Assembly: GCA_029255685.2 (NCBI GenBank)
Contig: CM055312.2
Span: 53,974,202 to 54,038,201, forward strand
Direction: 5' to 3'
From: Silene conica
Lineage: Eukaryota; Streptophyta; Magnoliopsida; Caryophyllales; Caryophyllaceae
Length of the DNA: 64,000 bases
This document shows, one piece after another, positions 24,064 to 34,170 of this stretch. The notes under the pieces were generated by a model. The model did not search any database and was not told the origin of the DNA. It worked only from the letters and a program-made list of their open reading frames with translations. The position numbers and the translations under genes were made by a program. Within the stretch, counting starts at the first letter, position 1. Each line of letters opens with the position of its first letter.

Positions 24064-26648
24064 ATGATGGAGGATCATTTGGAGAGTAGCAGTACGGGTA
24101 CCTCTGCCGATGAAAATACAAATGAGAATGGAAAGAGAAGCCTTCCTACACAAAACCGAACACGAGGACCTACTAAATTGAGGAAGCTTCACGGTAAAGG
24201 TCCATTTCCGCTAGAGTTGGATAATGCCGGTTGTCCCACGGGAGAATTTGCTACTAAGTTTGCAAGTTACTGCGGTAGGAAGGTTCGTAGCCAAGTGAAC
24301 ATAACCTTTAATGATTGGGAGAAAGATGTTGATGCAAGTCTTAAAAATTTACTTTGGACAGTTATAGCTGTAAGTCTCTTTATTTGTAACTACTTTTTTC
24401 ATTCAAACTTAGTTATATATGGCTGTATTAAACTTCTATTTTTATTTTTTTAGAAAAAATATCAAGTTCATGAGAGACATAAGGATTTTGTGCTCGCATC
24501 TTGTGGAAGTAAGTGGAAAGATTTTAAGGGAAAGTTGACTCTGAGGTATATACGTAACAAGCATCCGAAGTATGATTCACCGGCTGATTGTTATAGCTTT
24601 ATTGAACCTGCTGATTGGGAGGAATTCAAGAAATTCAGAGAGACCAAAGAATTCAAGGTGATGTTATCACTTTTTTGAACGATATAGAAGTACTATAGAC
24701 TCATTCAGTTAATTGTTTTTTTAACAACACTTGGTTATTTCAGGAAATAAGTAGGACAGCTTCAGAAAATCGTAGGCAAAACCATCATCCACATCTCATG
24801 GGTAGGCGGGGATATAACCAAAGAGTCGCTGAATGGGTAGCTGATTCTTCCATGTCTTCATCTTCACAAAAATCGGTTAGCGATTTAGTTCTTGATCGTA
24901 GTTGGCGCTGGATTAAGGGAATGACTAAATCTGACGGGAATGTTCCAAATAAGACAACTCAAGAAGTTGCAGACGAAATGGTTAGTGTGATCTTTTTTCC
25001 GCTTGCATTTTCAATTGCGTGAACCCACTGCATTCTGTTATAATGAATATATCAGTATAGTAGTGAATGAATATCAGTAGCCACTGCACTGCTCAGTACA
25101 CAGTACTGCACTGCACCAACTGTACTGATACAGTACAGTATCCGAACTAGCCGAACCAGGTGCAAATATATCTCGAGCGTGTAGCAGATGCGGTTGGTAG
25201 TTTGTGCAGTGGCCTATAGAGCTAATTGTGTTTGGAGACAAGGTGCGTATATATCCTGCTCTTATTTCTTTTTTGTTTCTTTTTAGTGTTACTATGACAA
25301 TGCTACTTTTATCTTTAAGGAATCACTTTTGTCCCTTCGACCGCCAATAAAGAAAAACAGACTTCCAAAATTTCTGTCATCAAGCCAATGAGTGAGCCTA
25401 AGATTGATAATTGTATATCTCTTGGACCGAAATGTAAGAAGTTAGAGGACTTGCTTTCCCTCATGGTTCCTGAAGAAAAAGTCTTTGACGTAGTATTGCC
25501 ATCGGAATTATTTTTCCTTGAGGTGGATAAAACTTTATTTATAACGGAGGAAGATATTAACCAACTATTTCACTTGGCTTTCTTGAATGTATCATGCATT
25601 CAGTTGTTCATGATGTAAGTTATAATATATTCTTTTTTTTATCCACGTACTAAAGTTAAAGTATATAAATGATTTTTGGTGATGTGATTTTAATTTTTTC
25701 CGTCTTATGTAAGGTATCTACAAAAGCACTCCGAGGAAAAAAATGAAGGCTTATCTTCTATTGCTTTCTTGTGTCCAACAATCGTATCTCAAATAGGCAA
25801 TAATAAAGAGTGCAATGATAAAGTATTGACGTAGGTGGAAAATAGCTTAATTCAAATGGAAAATGTTGGTGTCGTATTAGTACCATTTTGTCAAGAGTAA
25901 GTATATATTGTACCAATTTGGTGATCTTTATTTATATTTTATTGTATTTGTTTTAGATATTTTGAAAATTTGTTGTTTTAATTATATGTAGAATGCATTG
26001 GGCACTGATAATCCTTTGTCCACTTACACAACAAGCATTTTTATGTGACCCTATGACTAAAAGGCGTGATGTCACCTTTAAATATCTCTTGCAAGGGTAT
26101 GTGCATTTATTACCTACACTATATATATATGCATTTTTAAAACTTGTGTCGGGTTAACCATCAATAATTGTAATATTTTTTATAGTGCGTTTCGAGGTTT
26201 CAAGGCTCGTGCAGGTTATACTTTGAAATCGAGGATGTCATTAAAGTGGAGCAACTTAGAAGTAAGTTTCTTAATCATTTTGTTTTATAATTATATGTAA
26301 TGCGGTACATGTTAGATATTAGTAACCTTTTGATATTGTTTTGTAGTGTCACCAACAACCTGGAAGTACTGACTGTGGTTATTATGTGATGCGGTACATG
26401 TTAGATATTGTGAGACACTACAATCAAAATATAACTGATTATAAGAAGGTATTTAATATTTATATGTTAAGTTTTGACATTATTAGTAAACACACTAACA
26501 ATAAAAAAATTTATTGTCATGTTCCATTATACATATTTGGTTTTTTATGTTTTGGTAGTGGTTTGGATCAAAAAAGGCTTATACGATTGGAGAAGTCAAT
26601 GAGGTTCGAGAACTATGGGCTACTTATTTAATGTCGAACCATCTCTAG
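24064..26648 (+). CDS. CACTA-1 second gene: plant-transposase domain joined to Ulp1-like protease
   Basis: I inferred exons from coding sense and GT/AG borders: about 24064-24369, 24454-24657, 24744-24980, 25320-25615, 25715-25896, 25992-26097, about 26186-26261, 26347-26447 and 26560-26648. The first three resemble the En/Spm-like plant transposase family (GPTKLRKLHGKGPFPLELDN, FVLASCGSKWKDFKGKLTLR). The later exons form a Ulp1/C48 cysteine protease: MHWALIILCP (His), FLCDPM (Asp) and QQPGSTDCGYYVM (Gln and Cys), so the triad appears present. Such domains remove ubiquitin-like proteins. An in-frame TAG at 25832-25834 suggests decay or a wrong border in that exon. The halves could also be two adjacent genes. 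The splice model is unverified. Confidence 0.7.
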
Positions 26649-27890
26649 TTGCTGGTAAGTATACCATACTCACCACTGTTGGTCTGTGTTGCAAATACTA
26701 CATGTTACTACACATCTATGCCTCTGTCACTGTGATTGATATGGTTCTTACTGTTTTCGTTGGTTAATCACTGCTGTTGTCACGGTTTACTAGGCTGTAC
26801 TGACTATAGAGTAATTGCATAATCCCCTTTTTACTAGAGAGGAAGCTTCTTTTAGATAATGTGTGGAAGTGGCGCCTCTTCTTTTAAATCAACCCTTGCC
26901 AATGTTGCACTTCAAGCATAGGAATCTCATTAATGCATAGCTTTTAGGGACTATGAACTCTTCAGAAAGTGCGCCTGTCTCATCCCAATAAGTCCGTGCA
27001 TGCGTAAAGCCAAAGACTCGAAAGCATTCACTAATCAAACCACTACTGTTGTATCAAGTAAGTCTTTCCTTTTTCAGTAATATCCCTATATAGGGGATTT
27101 ATCCCTTTGTTTGTAAGCTAGAACTTTTTGGTACTCTGTTCAGTAAGTCTCTAGTGGGCATAAAGCCTTCCTTGGACAATCAAGGGTAAATCTTTAGCAA
27201 CTTATAGATAGGAAGCAACGACCTCTTATGAAGAAGTGAATGTCTCTTTAAATGACTGGGATTACACAAGCTGCTTCCTCAACCTACATTCATCCTTATC
27301 CTCTTGCTACGTGGTTTAGTTTACGACCCTCATTAAAGTAAAGGGGCAGTCTCAAGAGGCACGCACCCACCACTAGGCTGCTTTCAAGGGCTTCGCGCCA
27401 TGCTCATCCCAACTGCTTCGACTCTGTCTTCGAATGTTTTTATTTGATTAAACGCTTTGCGCATCATCAAAGGGCTTTACTTTAGGGCACGAGTTCACGA
27501 AAGAAAAAAAGATTACGTTTTAATTATTAGAAAGGCCATCAAATTTTGAATATATTCACAGATTATTTGACATTTTTTATTCTTTTATTAACGTAGGTAA
27601 AAATAAGAAGACGGTTGAAGGCCATCAAATTTTGAAGACTAGAAGCACGAAGGGAAATGACAAGCGATCTATCAATATGGACTTGTCGCTTGTATTATTA
27701 AGGGGTATCGGTGTATTTTGTGATCATGAAATATTAGCTTATTAATATATGTTATCGAAAACTTGAAATATATTGGAAATATGTATGCAGATACTGATTA
27801 CATTGGTTTTTTTTTATCAAATAGACGAAGTTATTTTGCTTCCATTTGTTATAATAGCTGGAGGAATCGACAATTCTAGCTTGGACAAAA
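26649..27890 (+). other. CACTA-1 non-coding 3' region
   Basis: No gene seen. 26820-27490 is less AT-rich than its surroundings and looks foreign, possibly an organelle-derived fragment. I could not identify it. Confidence 0.4.
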
Positions 27891-28431
27891 GGCATGGCCT
27901 TTGGCTACGGTTGTGCAACCGTGGTGTTAAATGAACTTATGGCTATGGTGATTAATTACTAACCGTAGCCTTAGATGGAATTTTGACTATCAAAAAATGG
28001 ACTAACGCTACGGTTACTCATTATTAACCGTAGAAACAAAAGGCCTTATGGCAACGGTTATTTATTGGTAACCGTAGCAAAAACACACTTACGGCTACGG
28101 TTATTAATTACAATCTGTAGCAAATATTGACGTATGGCTACGGTTATTAATAATTACACGTAGTAAACTTGGGCTTATGGCTACGGTTATTAATTACAAA
28201 CTGTAGCAAATATTGACGTATGGCTACGGTTATTAATAATTACCCGTAGTAAACTTGGGCTTATGGCTACGGTCGTTACATAACACCCGTAGCAAAAAAG
28301 TACTTACGGCTACGGTTGTCAACCGTAGCCATTACTCCACTACCTAAGGCTACCCCCTGATTTGCTACGGTTGTACAACCGTGGCCATATGCGTTATTTA
28401 ACCGTGGCCGTATGTCATTTCTGTACTAGTG
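27891..28431. repeat. CACTA-1 right subterminal array
   Basis: At least eight TGGCTACGGTTATT-type units face inverse CCGTAGC units. A unit of roughly 107 bp (28085-28190 and 28191-28297) is tandemly duplicated. It ends in the terminal inverted repeat. Confidence 0.9.
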
Positions 28432-28434
28432 ATT

Positions 28435-29341
28435 CCTGGATTTCCTGCAGCCCGCAGGAAGGTCGGTCGACCCGAAACATAGGTCGGTCGACCTACCCGC
28501 CCGTCACAGCCTGCTCGTTTCTTCCTCGGGAATCGTGCAACCATCTTGGGTACTTGAGTGGCATTGCTGGCCACCAAAACCTCCCAGCTTACGCTGGTTT
28601 GGGGAGGTTTTTCTCATGCGCTTAATAATCCAGTGAGTTCTTTCCAATTTTCCTTGGTTTTATTTTCCTTGCATCTTTCCTTTAATTTTATGAAACCTTT
28701 ACTTAGGCTAATGCACAATGGGGACATTGTGCGGGTTGGTTTGGGGAATTATAGTTTCGTGTCACATGCTTTGCATTGCACTTTGTCACACGTTTATTGC
28801 ATTTCCGTATTGCATCGTTCTTTTCTTTATTTTCCTTGCATATACAAAAATCCAAAAAAAATAGAAAAATTTCAAAAATTTCAAAAAAAATGCACGTTTA
28901 TGTTAGCATATAGGTCGAGTCGGAACGAGAGTATTTCAAGGATGATTTTGCTATCTTACATGTTTATGCCTTTACCTTGCCTTGTCAACTTGTTTTAGTA
29001 TGAGAGTCTTTTGCATATCTACGAGTTTTTGTCAATTTGTATATCTTGAGACTTGACTTATACCTTGGCAACCTACTATACATTCTAAGTTTTAGAGCTT
29101 GTTTCCTGGTTTCATACTTAAACCAGTTGTCTAGGATGTGAGTAGTACTCCCCTTGGAACATGTTACATCAATATGCATAAACATGAACTTGAATTGCTA
29201 TATACTTGTTTTACTATCTCGTTTTGTGAGTCTTGGTACGTGCATTTGGGATCCCTTTTCTCATATTTACCCATAAGCTTCACATAGCCAAAATTGCCTT
29301 TTTATTCCCCCAAAACTACATCCCATATTTAGCCTACCCTT
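28435..29341 (+). other. Gypsy 3' UTR, middle part
   Basis: Non-coding. It contains a motif pair at 28461 and 28482 and a perfect hairpin GCACAATG-GGGA-CATTGTGC at 28713-28732. It also holds a GGTTTGGGGAATT stretch at 28738-28750 that matches the true polypurine tract before the 3' LTR. Confidence 0.75.
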
Positions 29342-29670
29342 CACTACTACAAAAATCATAATAGACATCAGACATTTTCGTCAATATGCATCAGATTTAC
29401 AACTGATGCACAGTCTACACATGTATATACTTTTACACATATACATCGGTTTTAAAACCGATGTCTATTTTCAGAATAGACATCAGTTGTATTTTATCTG
29501 ATGTCTATTCAAAAGATATGCATCGGTTTTCTAGCAAAATCCGATGTCTATTACTTCCATTATACATCAGTTCAATTTTGTCTGATGTCTATCCGTCAGA
29601 TATGCATCAGTGCTATACTAAACACTGATGCCTATTCTCTCTATTAGACATCAGGTTTTTAAAAATCCGA
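29342..29670. repeat. CACTA-2 left subterminal array
   Basis: Alternating copies of AGACATCAG, ATGCATCAG and CTGATGTCTAT, partly as inverted pairs. Confidence 0.88.
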
Positions 29671-31729
29671 TGCATATTGTTTATTTTTTTGTTTTTAAAA
29701 AAAGTTTAACAGGCCAGTTTAATATAATCAACCGGCTCAACAATTCATCAATTACGCAAAAATCCCAAGCATTATCCAAAATCATGGCCAATGCAATACA
29801 TACATACGCAAAAACCAATAGCATCCATTAATATCAAAAGCCACCAAATGTAAGTTACAAAATATGGTGTATACGTAATATAATATAAACAAACACATCA
29901 TCCGACAAACTAATACATTATATTACTAATTATTCAGAAACATCCGCCCATAAGTCACGAACCTCGTCGATTTCGTCTTGTGAATATGATGTTGTATCTC
30001 GAAAAAGCTGCAAGTTAAGAAAATTACTTAATTAAAAAACTGACAGTGCATGACAGTGCAACAACAATAACATTAGTGAATGATATTGCAACAATAATAA
30101 TACACCATACGCAAAGCAAACAGCAAAAACAAAACAGTAGCATTGATCAAGCGCTGACAATAGCAGCAATGTGTAACGTGCAGCCCAGCAACCGCGTGCA
30201 GCCGAGCTGAGCAGTGGCAGCAGGATTGGGACACATCGCATAATAGCAGCATGCCTACTAGTTCTGCAAATTCTGTCAATATACAAACTGGGCTTGGATA
30301 AAGTGAATCAGTTGTGTTCATAAGAGCAGTGCTTCACATATATTCAAGCCTAAAGTTAGTGTAGAGGAGAGTCTCACCAAATACATGTTGTTGTCTGCTA
30401 GTTCCTAACGCTTTGAGCAGCCAGCACCTAAAAGCATGCAGCTCCAGTTTTTACACTTCTTAAAAGTAAATGGAGTTAGTTCAAAATTCTTAATTACGGA
30501 ATTGAATAATAACAAAGTTGGAAAAAAAATACATAAACGCTGTAAATCAATCTAATTTATAGTAACTTTGAAGAAAGTGTAATATAGTAAATTTCATCAG
30601 CGACTAATCATCTCTTCTAAAAGGACTGGCTTTCTGTTCTATGCAAGTTCTTAGGCTATCTGATAGCAGTTAAACCAAAGTAATACCTATGTGAAATAGG
30701 AGTAGAATAGTAGTATTGGAAATTAGTTGAATGAGGTTTAGTTTGCAAGTCAATAACCTATTGGATGGCAAGTAAACATACACGGTAGCATTTTATCTGT
30801 TGAGCATAAAGCTAGCACAACTAGAAGATTTAAAGGTTAGTATCCAAAATGATAAAAGATATTATACTCCTTAATTATTGCATACATAAGAAGTGGGGGG
30901 TATTTACCAAACGAGGGAGTATTAATTTATATGTTACTCAACTGTCATACGACAAATATACTGCAATTGATTTATATCAAACATTACCAAGTACCTTGGA
31001 CTTTCCTTCAGCCAATTTCATCAACAAATTTCTCCTTTCTCTAGTGCTATTTGTAGCATCAAACACACCGACCTAGTTTAAATATAAAGAGCAAACATCA
31101 TCATTATATGAGTAATCAAAGGGCTAAATCACTGCCAGCTATATCAATAATCAAAGTATAATGAAGAACACAACTTGACCTCCTTCTTCCATCCAAGATA
31201 TCATATCTTCCATTGCAAGGGCAACTACCTACAGTACAGTCAGAGGAACAGGCGAGTCTCTAACACCAGAAGGCAACAACTTGCTTGAGTGACATTGTTA
31301 AACTGGCCTTAGAGGAACAGGTAAGTCTTTAATACCAAAAAAATTGTAATTACCTGATCGTTACTACCTCCAACTTAGATTAAACTTTCTACTTTCCTAT
31401 TTTGGACAGCCTTGGGACAAGCATCTTGTATACAAAGTGACCACCTTGTATACAAAGTGAGCAATTTGTCCTATAAACTAAGTTGTAGTTGGCTTGGACA
31501 AGCATACTGCACTACTACACTAGCACCAGAACAACACCTCTGCACTCTGCACAGTCTCAGACATCAGACACCACATTGCCTCTATTAAGCAAGAGAGCAA
31601 AATAGGGCAATACATCACCTTACGAGATGAAGCGAGTCTAAACAACGCGCGCTGCTAATTTCTAGTCTTATGACCAAGGTAGTGCAACTTTTCAGCAACC
31701 AAAACGAAGGAAAACCAGAATATTGACGG
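29671..31729. other. CACTA-2 interior without recognisable gene
   Basis: No convincing coding sequence. A short tandem duplication CTTGTATACAAAGTGA lies at about 31424-31460. Confidence 0.4.
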
Positions 31730-32180
31730 GTCTGAATTTGCTATTGTTTCAACTATTGGTGACACTATAGGTCTGACATTCTCAATCACCCTACTGGTCT
31801 GTTCTGCAACACTCATTACTGTCTATTACCACAGATGCATATTCTTAGACAATATAACTATAACATAGCGGCTTCATCACGAATCAAAGTGAACGATCTT
31901 AACAATATAACCAGTCTTGCAGAGTTAGTTGGCTCATAGATAGCTAGCAACTAAAATAAAGAACTTTGAATACCTTAGCAGCATTAGTGACGGATTCAGT
32001 AGTAATTCCAAAGCCCTGTATAGTTCTTGGTAGCTTTAGAAATGACAGGAGAAGCAGCCTTCAATGCCTCCTGTCCAGCCTGTTGTACATACGACGCAAC
32101 AACATCAATGTTGAGTTTTAAAGCTTCAGTTACAACTTGGAAAACCTGTTGCGGTTTGGCCTCAAAGGGTACTACAACAG
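31730..32180 (-). pseudogene. Captured exons resembling chloroplast calcium-sensing receptor CAS
   Basis: One piece (32180-31974) encodes VFQVVTEALKLNIDVVASYV, then QQAGQEALKAASPVISKATK, with an AG before it and GT after it. A second (about 31818-31730) encodes VAEQTSRVIENVRPIVSPIV, then ETIANSDPS. From memory, plant CAS has segments of the form VFQVVxxALKPALD, KQAGEEAxKLASPAxSEASKK, NAAKTVxDVA, VAQQTSKxIEDAKPI and TISSADPS in that order. CAS is a thylakoid protein involved in calcium-dependent stomatal and stress signalling. About 155 bp with intron-like borders separates the pieces, so genomic DNA rather than cDNA was captured. A frameshift lies at about 32008-32018. There is no start or C-terminal domain, so it is a dead fragment. 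The name rests on recalled family motifs. Confidence 0.75.
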
Positions 32181-33060
32181 CTTAATGCAAGAAACATAGT
32201 CTTAACAGCACTTAATGAAGCTATTATGATAAAGAAGTGTCTTATCCTATTATGAAGAGCAAATTAAAAGGTACCCGCTAACACGTGTTCAAGAAACCAT
32301 ACCCGAACTACTCCAATGCTTTCAGGCAGTATCTTTCCCATCTCAGTGCATCACCTATATGTGCAACAATATCGCCTCTTTTTTGTGCTGGCTACTGAAA
32401 ACGAAGATAGGTAGTTTGAAATAAGACAACGGATCCCATCAAATGCGACGCTCTTACAAAATTGGTGAATTAATGTACAACAAAACCAAAACTCATCATC
32501 GAAAAGAGAATTAGTATAAAAGATAACTCTAATCACCTGCCTCCACATCGTCGAAGCTAAGCTTCTACACAAGCTTCCATCCCTTTTTCATAGTCTTCCA
32601 ATGAACCCTCAACAACCTCAACAATGGGCTAAATCTACCACAATCCAATTGAAATTACAAACACAATTAGATATTCAATCGGATAATGAAATGTAAATTG
32701 CACATTGAAAATCAATTTTTGAACCAATACACTAATTCAAACGGATAATGAAATGTAAATTGAGAAATGAAATGAAGTAATTAGAGAACTTTAAAACTCA
32801 AATTAGAGAACTATATCGATGAACTGAAAAAACTGAAAAATTGAAACTTAGAAACTGGAAGCTGGAAACCCTAAATTAAAATAAAGAGTTGGAGGATGAG
32901 ACAAGTACCCGAAGTAGGAGGATACGATTTGAAGGAGCGGCGATGACGGTGGTGGTGAGGGAGAAACGTTGGCGTGAGGAATGAGTGGGAGCAGCGCTGT
33001 AGCAAAGGTGGAGAAATGCGGTATATACCATTGTTATGATAAGTTGAGAAGGAAGGTGTG
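32181..33060. other. CACTA-2 interior right of the CAS fragment
   Basis: A minus-strand exon-like piece at about 32560-32627 encodes VEVVEGSLEDYEKGMEACVE before a stop. It could be another captured fragment, but I do not recognise it. The rest is AT-rich. Confidence 0.4.
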
Positions 33061-33298
33061 ATTTGCTAACACGGAGTATTAGTATCAACATAAGGTAAAT
33101 TAGACTTCAGTCTTTTAAATGTCTGATGTCCTTTTAAAATGTACGTTTAATAGACATCAGTTTTTTAAACAACAGATGTATATTTAAATAAATAGACATC
33201 TGATTTCTTAAAATCTCTGATGTCTATACTTATACATCAGATTTTTTAAAATATCTGATGTCTATTAACCGATGTCTATATTGATTTTTGTAGTAGTG
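33061..33298. repeat. CACTA-2 right subterminal array
   Basis: Copies of TAGACATCAG/CTGATGTCTA alternate up to the terminal inverted repeat. Confidence 0.88.
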
Positions 33299-34157
33299 CT
33301 TCCAAGCTAGTATTTGTGGTCTTTGGTTTAATTTTATGAGGCATCTTGGTTTGTATGCTATCTTGAGCAAAAAGAGAAAAGAAAGAAAGAAAGCAAGAAA
33401 AGAAAAAAGAACAGAAAAATTCAGAAAAAGAAGGAAAGAAAAGAAAAACGAAAAAAAGTCAAAGCGTACAGGAAGTAGGTCGACCGACCACTTTCATAGG
33501 TCGGCCGACTAACTGACAGTATTAAATTCAAAATTTCATTCAACAAAAATTCCTTTCTTTTATATGTTATCACTCCCGTACTTCATTCAAAATATTTGGG
33601 AGTCCTTTCTTACATAATGTGAGAGTTGTGCTACAAAAGAGCACTTTTTTAATGTCAAAAAAAAATTGTGAAATATGTTGTTGGGAACCGGTTTTACTAG
33701 CTTGGCTACTAACCCCACAAGTCCAAAAACATCTTAACCACTTTTTACCTTTCACCTCACATATCTTTCATTGCCTCAATTGCATGTATCCGAGTCACTT
33801 GATGAGTGTGTTTATACATAGTTGTAGAATTCTTGTTCATGTTAGATTGCAGGCATGTTCTCATGGGTCGCGGTTAGGTGAGTGTCTTTACAAATATACT
33901 TCTTTCTATCTTTTACATATACTCACCCTTTGCTTCATGAATGTCTCGAGCGTACCGCGAGAGTCCATGGTATAAAGTCTCTATAGTCTCTAGTTTTGCA
34001 AAGTTTGACGACACCATAACTCGTTTGCATGATTTAAATACTTTCTCATTTTGTACTTGGCATCGGTTTAGGCTTACATGTAAATTTCGCTCTGAGATTG
34101 AAATCGTTCCATTAGTTAAGATCGAGTCTAATTCTTGCTTGAGGGCAAGCAAGGTTT
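33299..34157 (+). other. Gypsy 3' UTR, last part
   Basis: Non-coding. It has an almost pure purine stretch at about 33368-33462 and a motif pair at 33478 and 33499. It ends at the polypurine tract. Confidence 0.75.
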
Positions 34158-34170
34158 GGTTTGGGGAATT
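34158..34170 (+). other. Gypsy polypurine tract
   Basis: GGTTTGGGGAATT directly abuts the 3' LTR start TGATGCG, the expected plus-strand priming position. Confidence 0.8.

Larger units (their letters stand above)
18487..28431 (+). mobile_element. CACTA (En/Spm) transposon CACTA-1, 9.9 kb
   Basis: The termini CACTAGTAGAAAAATGACAT and CACTAGTACAGAAATGACAT (right end read on the minus strand) match at 18 of 20 positions. The target duplication is ATT (18484-18486 and 28432-28434). Both ends carry subterminal arrays of GGCTACGGTT. It encodes a TNP2-type transposase and a second gene with a plant-transposase and a Ulp1 domain. It is inserted in the gypsy 3' UTR. Confidence 0.97.
29342..33298. mobile_element. 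Non-autonomous CACTA transposon CACTA-2, 4.0 kb
   Basis: The termini CACTACTACAAAAATC are identical at both ends in inverted orientation. The target duplication is CTT (29339-29341 and 33299-33301). Subterminal arrays consist of GACATCAG/CTGATGTC words. There is no transposase frame, so it depends on another CACTA. The interior holds captured exons of a host gene (31730-32180). Confidence 0.95.
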
